Below are positions 1-7,880 of a DNA stretch of 64,000 bases, in pieces. The translations under genes and the position numbers were made by a program. Each line of letters begins with the position of its first letter. Positions within the stretch are counted from its first letter, which is position 1. The stretch is from Rhodoplanes sp. Z2-YC6860 (GTDB lineage Bacteria > Pseudomonadota > Alphaproteobacteria > Rhizobiales > Xanthobacteraceae). Where the stretch lies: positions 6,284,029 to 6,348,028 of the forward strand of contig NZ_CP007440.1 in assembly GCF_001579845.1 (NCBI RefSeq). Reading direction: 5' to 3'. A model generated the notes under the pieces. It saw nothing but the letters and a program-made list of their open reading frames with translations, was not told the origin of the DNA and did not search any database.

Positions 1-24
1 TTCGGACGCATAACGGGAGTGGAC

Positions 25-783
25 ATGAAAATCCTCACCACCATCCTCGCCTCGCTTTCGCTGATGATGCCATCTTCGGCCCGCGCCGCAGCGGCCGACG
101 ATCTGCGTGACGTCGCACCGGCGCTCGAGAAATATACCAACGAGCGATTGCTCGGCGACGTCTGGAAGCGGCCCGGGCTGTCGTTGCGCGACCGCAGCGT
201 CGTCACGCTCGCAGCGCTGATCGCGCGCGGCGAGACTGTCGAGCTGCCGCACTACCTCGATATCGCCCTCGACAGCGGTGTGAAACCCGCCGAGATCTCC
301 GAGATCATCACGCATCTCGCTTTCTATGCCGGCTGGTCCAACGCCTTGGCGGCCCTCGCTCCGACGAAGGGCGTGTTCGCCAGGCGCGGCATTAGCGCCG
401 ACCAGATTCCGCCTGCCTCGGTCCTGCCACTGCCGCTCAACGAGGCTGCGGAAGCCGAGCGCGTGAAGCGGGTCGGCGAGCAATTCGGCGCGGCGTTTCC
501 TGGTGTGGCGCGCAACACCACGGAATTCCTGTTTCGCGATCTTTGGCTTCGCCCGGACCTGGCGCCGCGCGACCGCAGCCTCATCACAGTCAGCGCGCTG
601 ATCGCGACCGGCCAAGTCGCGCAGATGCCCTACCACCTCATCCGCGCGCTGGATAACGGCCTCACCCAGGCCGAAGCCGCGGAAGCCATCGCGCATCTCG
701 CCTTCTACACCGGCTGGCCGAACGTGTTCTCGGCGCTGCCGATCGCGAAGGAGGTTTTCGAAAAACGACAATCGAAGGAGTGA
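25..783 (+). CDS. Exported carboxymuconolactone decarboxylase-like protein with two CMD domains
   Basis: The 252-aa protein begins with a Sec-type signal peptide (hydrophobic stretch ending near ARAAAA). Two tandem CMD/AhpD-like repeats follow, at about residues 55-120 and 175-245. Each has the pattern DRS-x-[IV]T-x-[AS]ALIA, then LPHYLDIAL or MPYHLIRAL, then HLAFY-x-GW. No CxxC pair is visible, so an AhpD-type peroxidase role is unlikely. I chose the ATG at 25 over the GTG at 19 because GGGAG lies just upstream. The stop is four bases before the exported cupin, so the two form an operon that may extend left of the window. CMD proteins are usually cytoplasmic, so export is unusual. The substrate is unknown. 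Confidence 0.8.
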   Translation: MKILTTILASLSLMMPSSARAAAADDLRDVAPALEKYTNERLLGDVWKRPGLSLRDRSVVTLAALIARGETVELPHYLDIALDSGVKPAEISEIITHLAFYAGWSNALAALAPTKGVFARRGISADQIPPASVLPLPLNEAAEAERVKRVGEQFGAAFPGVARNTTEFLFRDLWLRPDLAPRDRSLITVSALIATGQVAQMPYHLIRALDNGLTQAEAAEAIAHLAFYTGWPNVFSALPIAKEVFEKRQSKE

Positions 784-787
784 ACAG

Positions 788-1255
788 ATGAAGCAGTTGC
801 TTGCCGCAGCGGCGTTGAACGCCGTGGTCGCCTCGTCATCGCTAGCGGCGCAGAATATCGAAATCTTCCCGAACGGATCGCGGCCGTCCGGCCGGGGACC
901 AGCCGAGTTTTTCACCGGCTCGGTGGTTGTCGATCCGCTGTTGGCCGCGGGCCAGCAGACCCGCGTCGGCGCCGGCCATGTCACCTTCGAGCCCGGCGCG
1001 CGCAGCGCCTGGCACACGCATCCGGCAGGCCAACTGCTCATCGTCACGTCGGGCACCGGCTGGGTGCATGAATGGGGCGGCGCCAAGCGCGAGATCAAGC
1101 CAGGCGACGTCGTTTGGATTCCACCCGGCGTGAAGCACTGGCACGGCGCGACCGCAACGAACGGCATGCGGCATATCGCGGTTCAGGAAACTGTCGACGG
1201 CCGCAATGTCGATTGGCTGGAACAGGTGACAGACGAACAGTACGCCGCGCGGTGA
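788..1255 (+). CDS. Exported cupin-domain protein
   Basis: The protein has 155 aa, with a short signal peptide (about residues 1-20, ending SLAA) and one small RmlC-like cupin barrel. The first cupin motif is visible as [18 protein letters not shown], and the second as [17 protein letters not shown], giving a plausible His/Glu metal site. The sequence resembles secreted cupins annotated as (R)-mandelonitrile-lyase-like or quercetin-dioxygenase-like, but the reaction cannot be told from sequence. It lies four bases after the exported CMD protein and converges on the LysR gene six bases downstream. CMD/cupin pairs recur as small oxidative or aromatic modules; both here appear periplasmic. Confidence 0.8.
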   Translation: MKQLLAAAALNAVVASSSLAAQNIEIFPNGSRPSGRGPAEFFTGSVVVDPLLAAGQQTRVGAGHVTFEPGARSAWHTHPAGQLLIVTSGTGWVHEWGGAKREIKPGDVVWIPPGVKHWHGATATNGMRHIAVQETVDGRNVDWLEQVTDEQYAAR

Positions 1256-1261
1256 AATCGA

Positions 1262-2152
1262 TTACTTCCGATACCGCAGCGCCTCGACGACCAGCGCAAA
1301 AGCCGCCGAAGCCTGTCGGCGGCTTGGATAGTACAGGTGGTAGCCCGAATAAGGCGGGCACCAGTCCGCGAGCACGCGCTTGAGCTTGCCTTTGGCGATG
1401 TATGGCTCGGCAAGGCCATCCGGCACATAAGCGAGGCCGTGACCGCCGAGCGCGGCGTGCAGCAGGTGCATCGTGGTGTTGAAGGTGAACTGCCCCTCGA
1501 CACGCACGCGCAACTCCCGTCCTCCTTTCTCGAATTCCCAGCTGTAGACGCCATGGACCGGCAGTCGCAGATTGATGCAGTTGTGGCCGATCAGTTCCTG
1601 CGGCCGCCTCGGCTCCGGGCGCTTGCGGAAATAGGATGGCGCTGCCACCACGGCCATGCGCATGTCAGGGCCAATGCGCACGGCGATCATGTCCTTGGCG
1701 ACCTGCTCACCGCTCCGCACACCCGCGTCGTAGCGTTCGGCGACGATGTCGGTCAGCCCATAGTCGACCACCAGTTCGACCTTGATATCGGGATAGTCCT
1801 TCAGAAGCTTGCCGAACTTCGGCATCAGGATCGTGTCGATCGCATATTCCGTCGCCGTGATCCGGATCGTGCCGGCGGGCTTGTCGCGAAGCTCGCTGAC
1901 CGCCGCGAGCTCAGATTCGATCTCTTCGAGCCGCGGTCCGACGTTTTGCAGGAGGCGTTCGCCGGCTTCGGTCGGCAACACGCTTCGTGTGGTGCGCGTC
2001 AGCAGACGAACGCCGAGGCGTGCCTCGAGTCCGCGGATGGTGTGGCTCAGCGCCGACTGGGATACGCCAAGCTTCGACGCCGCATTGGTGAAGCTGCGCT
2101 CGCGCGCCACGGCGATGAAGGCTGCCAGGTCGTCGAGATTGTCGCGCGGCAT
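1262..2152 (-). CDS. LysR-family transcriptional regulator
   Basis: The 296-aa protein has the standard LysR layout. A winged helix-turn-helix occupies about residues 5-65 (LAAFIAVARERSFTNAA, then SQSALSHTIRGLEARLG, then RLLTRTTRSVLPTEAGE). A periplasmic-binding-like effector domain follows, from about residue 90 to the end. It converges on the CMD/cupin operon with only six bases between the stops, so it is a neighbour but not an obvious divergent regulator of those genes. The effector is unknown. Length and motifs are complete. Confidence 0.9.
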   Translation of the reverse strand: MPRDNLDDLAAFIAVARERSFTNAASKLGVSQSALSHTIRGLEARLGVRLLTRTTRSVLPTEAGERLLQNVGPRLEEIESELAAVSELRDKPAGTIRITATEYAIDTILMPKFGKLLKDYPDIKVELVVDYGLTDIVAERYDAGVRSGEQVAKDMIAVRIGPDMRMAVVAAPSYFRKRPEPRRPQELIGHNCINLRLPVHGVYSWEFEKGGRELRVRVEGQFTFNTTMHLLHAALGGHGLAYVPDGLAEPYIAKGKLKRVLADWCPPYSGYHLYYPSRRQASAAFALVVEALRYRK

Positions 2153-2207
2153 TTATCGGCTTGGCTCATGAAAGACGCCCGATTATGCCACGTCCCGGCG
2201 CCGGTGC

Positions 2208-3008
2208 CTATTTCGGATCGCCCGGCGGCGACACTGTCACGCCGGGCGGGCCGCCTCGCTCGATCGCCTTCTGCACCACGCCGGTTGCCTTCGCGTCCTC
2301 GACAAACTCACCGACGTAGGACAGCCAGCCGGTCTTGCCTTTCGGCACCACCATCCGATTGATGTTGGCGCCGTAGCGGTCCGCCAGCACCGTCGATCCG
2401 TTGAGCTTCGCGGAGTATGTGAGAAGAGTCGGGCGGGCCGACGCCATCGCGGCCGCCTGCCCGGAGCGCAGCAGTTCAAAGGTCTGCTCCGGCGTTTCGG
2501 CCAATGTCAGCTCGGCCTGCTTCAGCAAACCGCTGAGCGAGATGGTCGACGCATGGTTGCGAACGGCAGCAATCTTCGTTCCGGTCCGATCGATGTCGGC
2601 GACGCGATGGACCCGCGAGTTGGCTGGGACCAGCAACGTGTAGTCGAATTGGAAAATCGGCGGCGAGAAGTCGCCAACGCTGGCAGACCGATCGTCAAAC
2701 GGCAGAAACAGCAGGTCGCAAGCGCCGCTCTTCAGGCAAGCGATGGCCTGCGGGGGCGTCGGGTGCTCGACCAGAACCAGCGGAACTCCGAGGCGCGCCG
2801 CAAACGCGCGGGCGCTCTCCGCCCACACGCCTTTAAGCTCACCGGACGCAGCGTCCTTGATGTATTGCGGCAGAAACAGCCCGATCCGGACCTCGCCGCG
2901 CTTCACGAGGTCGGCAACCCGTGAATCGGAACTCGGTTGCGCACTCGCCACTCCCGCGCATGCAACCAAAGCCCAAAGCACAAGCAGGAATTTGAAGCTT
3001 CGCCCCAT
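2208..3008 (-). CDS. Family-3 ABC transporter substrate-binding protein, orphan
   Basis: The 266-aa protein has a clear signal peptide (FLLVLWALVACAGVASA, cleavage near residue 23) and a family-3 solute-binding fold: RGEVRIGLFLPQY near the N-terminus, GVWAESARAFAARLGVPLVLV, and DLLFLPFDDRSA. This family binds amino acids and other small polar solutes for ABC importers. No permease or ATPase gene is nearby, so it is an orphan receptor or uses components encoded elsewhere. The divergent partner, 271 bp away, is the CHASE-GGDEF-EAL gene. A role as a periplasmic sensor input is possible but only inferred. Confidence 0.8.
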   Translation of the reverse strand: MGRSFKFLLVLWALVACAGVASAQPSSDSRVADLVKRGEVRIGLFLPQYIKDAASGELKGVWAESARAFAARLGVPLVLVEHPTPPQAIACLKSGACDLLFLPFDDRSASVGDFSPPIFQFDYTLLVPANSRVHRVADIDRTGTKIAAVRNHASTISLSGLLKQAELTLAETPEQTFELLRSGQAAAMASARPTLLTYSAKLNGSTVLADRYGANINRMVVPKGKTGWLSYVGEFVEDAKATGVVQKAIERGGPPGVTVSPPGDPK

Positions 3009-3169
3009 CGGAAATTTCCAGTTCCCAAAACAAATAGCAGACGCGTTTAAATCTAATCAACCATATCGCAGGAAATCGTCATTCGGTCGACGCAGGCCTG
3101 CGGGTGCTGCGCCAAAGTGGCACGGCCGTACACCAAACGATCACCGGAATGGCCCAAAGTTGCTGCACT

Positions 3170-3191
3170 CAGAGGGCTGGCCGGCCCTCTG
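3170..3191. repeat. Near-perfect palindrome in the divergent intergenic region
   Basis: Two 11-bp half-sites (CAGAGGGCTGG and CCGGCCCTCTG) form an inverted repeat with one mismatch and no spacer. It lies between the divergent solute-binding protein gene and the GGDEF-EAL gene, about 90 bp upstream of the latter. It could be an operator or a hairpin; there is no T-tract. The rest of this 271-bp gap shows nothing recognisable. Confidence 0.4.
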
Positions 3192-3279
3192 ACGGCGGCT
3201 GTCGGCCGCACGCGATCACCGTCTTGGCAGAAATGCCCGGCCCGTCGGAGAATGGAAAGAAGTTCCGGCCGGAGCCACG

Positions 3280-5766
3280 ATGTTCAGTCTGACACGAGAC
3301 ACCGTTCGCAGCTTGTTTTCGTTCCGGCCGCGCGGCTTCGAAAATCAGCAGCGTGGGCCGGTGTTGCGGCGGCTTCCGAGCCTTGCGGCGGTCGCGATCG
3401 GTATCGCGCTGACCGCCGCTGTCGCCTACATGGTTTCGTTGAGTGAAGAACGGAATGCCAAGCTCACCTTCGATGTCGCCGCCGACAATCGATCGCGGGT
3501 GCTGCAGGCCGGCCTCAACGAGTATCTGACCAAGCTCGGCGCCGTGCAGGCCATGTTCAATTCGGTGGACGACCAGGTCACGCGCCGTGAATTCGAGAAC
3601 TACGCCAACGCGCTTCTGAAATTCAGTCCTTCGATTCAGACCTTGTCGTGGCTGCCCCGCGTCCAAGCGGACGAACGCACCGCGTTTGAACGCTCGGCCC
3701 GCAACGAAGGCCTTGCTGGCTATCACATCAGCAATCGCGCCGTTGACGGCAGCTTCTTTGTGGCGCCGCACCAGGACGAGTACTTCCCGGTCTTGTTTTC
3801 CACCGTACCGAAGTCGTCGCCGCTCTACGGCCTCGACATGAGTCCCTATCCCAACACCCGGCAGCAGATGGACTACGCGCGCGACAACGCCACGCTCGGC
3901 TTCTATCAGTTGCCAAGTCTGGCGAGCGCTTCGGGCGTGCAGCACGGCTTCGTGTATCTGCTGCCAATCTACCGGCAAGGCCAGCCCAACAGCACGGTCG
4001 AGGAGCGCCGCCGCAACCTTATCGGTTTTGCATCCGGCGCGATGGTCACGGCCAAGATGATCGACGTGGTGCTCACGGTGCAATCCGCCCCGCAAGGGAT
4101 CGAATTCTATTTTTTCAGCCCGCACAGCGGACCGGATGACCTGCCGCTCTATGCACAACCTTCGACGTTGATCGCGCGGCAAGGCCTCAAGTCGCGAGGC
4201 CAGATGACGAAGGGCCTGCACTGGACCCAGGACATCGTGGCCGTCGGCAGGCCCTGGCTGACGGTGGTGGCTGTGCCGATGCCGGGCGGCATCCTCGAAG
4301 GGCGCTATGACCGCACCTGGATCGTCCTGATCGCAGGCCTGGCGCTCACCGCGGTCGTCGCGATCTATCTCTGGGGCGTGGCCCGCCACACGCTCAATCT
4401 GAGCGAGGCGAACAAGACGATCTCCGAGCTCGCCGAGACCGACACGCTGACGCGGCTCGCCAACCGTCGGGTTTTCACCGAGCGCCTCGAGGCAGCCTTT
4501 GCGGCAGCCAGGCGCGGGGCGGCGGCGTTCGCCGTGCTCTATTTCGATCTCGATCATTTCAAGGACGTCAACGACACGCTCGGCCACGCTCTGGGCGACG
4601 CCTTGCTGCGCGCGGTGACGGATCGCGTCAGGGGCGTCCTGCGGACCGACGACGTGGTTGCGCGTTTCGGCGGCGATGAATTTGCGGTGCTGCAGCACAA
4701 CATCGCCGGCACGGATGCGGCCACGACTCTGGCGGCTCGAATCTGTGGCGCGTTGGCTGCTCCGTTCATGATCGAAGGCAACGAGATTCATATCTCGTCC
4801 AGCATCGGGATATCGCTTTACGACCTCGACATCACCGAGCCCGAAGCCATGATGATCCAGGCCGACCTGGCGCTCTACCGGGCCAAGCAGGACGGCCGCA
4901 ACTGCTTCCGCTTCCACAGCGTCGACCTCGATCGCGAGATCGAGGAACGCGTGACCATCACGGAAGATCTGCGGGTTGCGCTCGAGCGCGGCGAGCTCGA
5001 ACTGCACTACCAGCCGCAGGTCGAGCTTGCCAGCGGACAGATCATCGGCGTGGAAGCGCTGATGCGATGGAATCATCCCACGCGCGGCGTACTGCAGCCG
5101 TCGATCTTCATCCCGATCGCGGAGCGGACCGGCCTGATCCTGCCGCTTGGACGATGGGCCATCGATGAGGCCTGCTGCCAATTGAAGCTATGGCAGGCCC
5201 AGGACATCGCGCCAAAGCTTGTCGCCGTGAACGTGTCCGCATTGCAGCTTCGGGCATCGAACGACCTGGAGGGCGACATTGCTGACAGCCTCAAGCGGCA
5301 CGGCATTGCCGCCGAGCTTCTGGAGCTTGAGCTCACCGAGTCGGTCCTGATGGAGGTCACGCAGCAGCACAACGACAGCTTCGAAAGGCTGGTGCGGCTC
5401 GGCGTGCGGATCGCGATCGACGACTTCGGCACCGGATATTCGTCACTGCATTATCTGACCTCATACCGCGTCAACCGCTTGAAGATCGCGCAGCAGCTCG
5501 TGTCGAAGGCCGACAGCGATCCCCGCAACGCCTCCGTGGTGCGTGCTGCCATCGGGCTCGCTCAGGATCTGGCGATCGACTGCATCGCCGAAGGCGTCGA
5601 GACGCAGGCGCAGGCCGAATTCCTGCTGTCCGCGGGGTGCCGGTACGCACAGGGTTATCGCTTCAGCATGCCGGTCGACGCCAAGCGCACCGGCGAAATG
5701 CTCCGGCAGGGCCGGGTCGGGGCCGAACACGCTCCGCAGCAGTCTCCGAAGTCGACGGCGGCTTGA
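3280..5766 (+). CDS. CHASE-GGDEF-EAL cyclic-di-GMP synthase/phosphodiesterase, membrane bound
   Basis: The 828-aa protein has TM helix 1 at about residues 30-52, a periplasmic CHASE sensor domain at about 60-290, and TM helix 2 at about 346-368. A GGDEF domain follows (about 384-545) with an intact FGGDEF signature. An RTDD inhibitory I-site sits five residues before GGDEF. The EAL domain (about 565-810) keeps EALMRW, NVSALQL, ELTES, DDFGTGYSS, AEGVE and AQGY, so the main metal and catalytic residues are present. The usual KID motif reads KIA here. Both activities are therefore possible, controlled by an extracellular ligand through CHASE. The start has GGAG five bases upstream. A 670-aa open frame on the opposite strand is a codon-bias shadow. 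Confidence 0.92.
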   Translation: MFSLTRDTVRSLFSFRPRGFENQQRGPVLRRLPSLAAVAIGIALTAAVAYMVSLSEERNAKLTFDVAADNRSRVLQAGLNEYLTKLGAVQAMFNSVDDQVTRREFENYANALLKFSPSIQTLSWLPRVQADERTAFERSARNEGLAGYHISNRAVDGSFFVAPHQDEYFPVLFSTVPKSSPLYGLDMSPYPNTRQQMDYARDNATLGFYQLPSLASASGVQHGFVYLLPIYRQGQPNSTVEERRRNLIGFASGAMVTAKMIDVVLTVQSAPQGIEFYFFSPHSGPDDLPLYAQPSTLIARQGLKSRGQMTKGLHWTQDIVAVGRPWLTVVAVPMPGGILEGRYDRTWIVLIAGLALTAVVAIYLWGVARHTLNLSEANKTISELAETDTLTRLANRRVFTERLEAAFAAARRGAAAFAVLYFDLDHFKDVNDTLGHALGDALLRAVTDRVRGVLRTDDVVARFGGDEFAVLQHNIAGTDAATTLAARICGALAAPFMIEGNEIHISSSIGISLYDLDITEPEAMMIQADLALYRAKQDGRNCFRFHSVDLDREIEERVTITEDLRVALERGELELHYQPQVELASGQIIGVEALMRWNHPTRGVLQPSIFIPIAERTGLILPLGRWAIDEACCQLKLWQAQDIAPKLVAVNVSALQLRASNDLEGDIADSLKRHGIAAELLELELTESVLMEVTQQHNDSFERLVRLGVRIAIDDFGTGYSSLHYLTSYRVNRLKIAQQLVSKADSDPRNASVVRAAIGLAQDLAIDCIAEGVETQAQAEFLLSAGCRYAQGYRFSMPVDAKRTGEMLRQGRVGAEHAPQQSPKSTAA

Positions 5767-5794
5767 CAGCCGACGTCCCGGACTCAACCCGCCT

Positions 5795-6238
5795 TCATTT
5801 CATCGGGGGAATGACCGAGGCGCCGGGCGGGGGCGCGCCATCCGGCGCGGGCGGCGGCGCACCGCCGGCCTCTTTCGCCATCTGGAACAGATTGGTCAGG
5901 CGCGGCCAGAAGTAGTCCTCGCCCGGATAGCCCTCCATCCGGGCGACCTCCTTGCCGTTCTCGACCAGCACGAAGGTCGGCGTGTAACGGATCGCGCCGT
6001 GCTTGATCGGCAGGTCGCGATCATGATCGAGATTGATCAGCCGCGGCGGCGCCTGCCGATTGAACTCGGTCTTGGGATAGATCGGACCGATCTCGCGATC
6101 CCATTTGGCGCACCACGGACAGCCGTCGCGGCGATACATGATGAGCTCGGCCGCATCGGCGGCGCGAGGCAGCATGACCGCGAGGCAGAACGCACCGAAC
6201 GCAACAAAAGCACAAGTGATAAGTCGTGCGGACCGCAT
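5795..6238 (-). CDS. Exported SoxS-like thioredoxin-fold protein
   Basis: From the ATG at 6238 the protein has 147 aa with a signal peptide (about residues 1-27, ending AADA). A thioredoxin-like domain follows with a GCPWC active site near residue 37. The stretch after it (KWDREIGPIYPKTEF) matches the SoxS-type thioredoxins associated with sulfur-oxidation clusters. A cis-proline-like YTPTFVL follows. The C-terminus is a low-complexity Pro/Gly/Ala tail. The longer frame starting at 6340 would place the signal peptide internally, so I rejected it. A role in keeping periplasmic Sox proteins reduced is inferred; the sox genes lie 9-18 kb away. Confidence 0.75.
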   Translation of the reverse strand: MRSARLITCAFVAFGAFCLAVMLPRAADAAELIMYRRDGCPWCAKWDREIGPIYPKTEFNRQAPPRLINLDHDRDLPIKHGAIRYTPTFVLVENGKEVARMEGYPGEDYFWPRLTNLFQMAKEAGGAPPPAPDGAPPPGASVIPPMK

Positions 6239-6317
6239 GGGAGCGACGTTTCCAGACTTTTCAAGGTGTCCGGATTCTGCCACGCCGCTCCCTCCTGACG
6301 CCAGCAATTTGGCGACA

Positions 6318-6764
6318 TCAGTCACCCTTGTTGGCGACATGAATATCGTTGGGGTACGGCGCGCCCCTTCCGGTCTCGACCAGGGACTTCATGCTCATCA
6401 GGAACGTCGCCCACTTGGTGCTGCAATGGTCCATGAACTCGCTGGGCTCCTTCCAGCCCTGATGCTTGAAGCGCACCACCGTGAAATCGTCTTCCGGCGC
6501 GAGATCGAAGCTGACCTTGGTGCCGATCCATTCGCCCGGCCCACCCGTCACCTGCCAGAGCACGCGCTTCGCCGGCGCAAGCTCCAGCACCTTCATGTCG
6601 ATGAAGCCGCGCTCGCCGAACTGGAACTTGATGACGGAACCGACATCGCAGTCGCCTTTGGTGTCCGTCGTCCACCAGCCGGCAAGACCATCTCGTGTGC
6701 TCAACGCCTTGTACGTATCCCTCGGCGGCGACTTCACTCCGACGCGATGCAAAATATCCGACAT
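6318..6764 (-). CDS. SRPBCC (AHSA1-like) domain protein
   Basis: The protein has 148 aa from the ATG at 6764, which has AAGGAG upstream. The START/Bet v1-like pattern is clear: an N-terminal strand (ILHRVGVKSPPRDTYKAL), the GLAGWWT signature after helix 1, and FKHQGWKEP before the C-terminal helix. These proteins form a hydrophobic ligand pocket; most have no known reaction. It is the last gene of a three-gene unit with a second SRPBCC protein and an ArsR repressor, an arrangement often seen for this family. Confidence 0.85.
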   Translation of the reverse strand: MSDILHRVGVKSPPRDTYKALSTRDGLAGWWTTDTKGDCDVGSVIKFQFGERGFIDMKVLELAPAKRVLWQVTGGPGEWIGTKVSFDLAPEDDFTVVRFKHQGWKEPSEFMDHCSTKWATFLMSMKSLVETGRGAPYPNDIHVANKGD

Positions 6765-6800
6765 GGATTTCTCCTTCCTCACCCAATCACATGACTGCAC

Positions 6801-7334
6801 TCACGCCGGCACGCGCCGGTCGTATTCCTTCTTGAGGCGGCTCCAGCCATCCCAGAACGGCTCCGGCTCGGTGCTCGTTGCACGCGCGACCAGAATGTCG
6901 AGATGCATGTGCCAGCCGGCGCCGACCATCAGCGTCATGTTGCGGTCCGGCAGGCGGCGGTGGATCACGGTGAGCAGCACCCGCTCGCCCGCCTGCGCGA
7001 GCTCGAAGGTCACCTCGCCGCTCTCGCCCCAGGTGAAGGTGAGCTTGTGCGGTGGATCGACTTCGATGATGCGGCTCGCCATGCGATGCTCGCCGGAGAA
7101 TCCGGGCGGGCGTTCGCCGGGCGGATCGGTCAATTCGTTGTTGCGCCAGACGAGTTCGAACGGCGCGCCAGCCTTCATCTGCATCTCGCCTGAGGCGAGC
7201 CACTTGCGGCGCAGATCGCTGTCCGTGAGATAGGCCCAGATGCGTTCGATGGGCCCGGGCAGCAGGCGCTGGATCTTCAGCGTCGCTGGTTCGATCAGCG
7301 TGCCATAGGCGTCGGGGGTCGCGCGTTGGTTCAT
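6801..7334 (-). CDS. SRPBCC (AHSA1-like) domain protein
   Basis: The 177-aa protein has a typical activator-of-Hsp90-ATPase-like/SRPBCC fold: LKIQRLLPGPIERIWAYLTD at residues 19-38, LRRKWLASG, PPHKLTFTWGE, and the C-terminal GWHMHLDIL helix. The start has AAGGAG followed by eight bases. It begins five bases after the ArsR stop and is almost certainly cotranscribed with it. ArsR-SRPBCC pairs are common in alphaproteobacteria; the ligand or stress sensed is not known. Confidence 0.87.
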   Translation of the reverse strand: MNQRATPDAYGTLIEPATLKIQRLLPGPIERIWAYLTDSDLRRKWLASGEMQMKAGAPFELVWRNNELTDPPGERPPGFSGEHRMASRIIEVDPPHKLTFTWGESGEVTFELAQAGERVLLTVIHRRLPDRNMTLMVGAGWHMHLDILVARATSTEPEPFWDGWSRLKKEYDRRVPA

Positions 7335-7339
7335 GTCGT

Positions 7340-7714
7340 CTACTCCTTCTTCTTACGAGTCTCTGATCGCGATTTGGATTTGCGCTCGTCGTCTTCGAGC
7401 AGCAGGCGTTCGAGCACGTCCAGACGGCCGGTCCAGTAGCGTTCGTAGAAGCCGAGCCATTCATGGGCGCTGGCGAGCGGCCCGGGCTCCAGACGGCAGA
7501 TGTGCGTGCGGCCGTGCACCTCGCGGCGGATCAGGCCTGCATTCTCCAGCGCCTTGATGTGCTTGGAGGCCGCCGCAAGCGACATCGCAAACGGCTCGGC
7601 GAGTTCGCTGACCGTCCGCTCGCCGCGCGTGAGTTCGCGGAGCATCCGCCGGCGCGTGGCGTCGCCAAGCGCGTGGAAGACCGTGTCGAGCCGATGGGCG
7701 TTTAATTCAACCAT
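7340..7714 (-). CDS. ArsR-family transcriptional repressor with leaderless start
   Basis: The 124-aa protein is a complete ArsR-type winged helix: FHALGDATRRRMLRELTRGE, then SELAEPFAMSLAAASKHIKALENAGLIRRE, then a basic C-terminal tail. The classical ELCVCDL metal motif is absent, so it is probably not an arsenic sensor. The ATG at 7714 fits the family N-terminus. It lies seven bases after a strong -10 element, so the mRNA likely starts at or next to the ATG with no ribosome-binding site. Two palindromic operators overlap the promoter and start codon, pointing to autorepression of this gene and the two SRPBCC genes. Confidence 0.88.
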   Translation of the reverse strand: MVELNAHRLDTVFHALGDATRRRMLRELTRGERTVSELAEPFAMSLAAASKHIKALENAGLIRREVHGRTHICRLEPGPLASAHEWLGFYERYWTGRLDVLERLLLEDDERKSKSRSETRKKKE

Positions 7715-7724
7715 GTGGTTGAAT
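7705..7724. promoter_or_regulatory. ArsR operator O1, overlapping the -10 and start codon
   Basis: This is a perfect 9-bp inverted repeat (ATTCAACCA / TGGTTGAAT) with a 2-bp spacer. It covers the downstream end of the -10 hexamer and the ArsR start codon. Its sequence matches O2 at 15 of 18 positions. Binding here would block RNA polymerase directly. Confidence 0.7.
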
Positions 7725-7750
7725 ATAGAAGCGGGCGCGAAGATAGTCAA
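7722..7750 (-). promoter_or_regulatory. Sigma-70-type promoter of the arsR-SRPBCC operon
   Basis: On the minus strand TTGACT (7745-7750) and TATATT (7722-7727) are separated by exactly 17 bp, close to consensus for a housekeeping sigma factor. The start codon follows the -10 by seven bases, so transcription should begin at about the A of the ATG. O2 covers the -35 and O1 the -10. Confidence 0.7.
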
Positions 7751-7762
7751 CCATTCGGTTGA
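7747..7762. promoter_or_regulatory. ArsR operator O2, overlapping the -35
   Basis: The inverted repeat TCAACC-ATTC-GGTTGA resembles O1. The two centres lie 40 bp apart, about four helical turns, which would let two dimers bind the same DNA face. Confidence 0.65.
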
Positions 7763-7836
7763 ATATTTTTTGAAGGGCAGACGCTGCCGATCACGGCAGG
7801 CCAGGTCCTGTTATTTCAGGAGCGGGCCGACACTCC

Positions 7837-7868
7837 TTTCCGATCTCGACCGGCCGCGCTATTTCGAA
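7837..7868 (+). repeat. 32-bp direct repeat, copy A
   Basis: This 32-bp stretch matches 10954-10985 at 29 of 32 positions. Both copies begin TTTCCGAT and contain CGACCGG and CGCGCTATTT. TTTCCG and TATTT- are 17 bp apart, so the element could be a promoter or a protein-binding site. Copy A lies between the 3' end of the MetE-like gene and the ArsR promoter. Confidence 0.5.
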
Positions 7869-7880
7869 AGCTGAGCGCTT

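Noticed and set aside
3169-5181. 670-aa open frame antisense to the CHASE-GGDEF-EAL gene
   Set aside because: No known motif and biased composition; it is the complement of a high-GC coding frame. The sense gene has complete domains.
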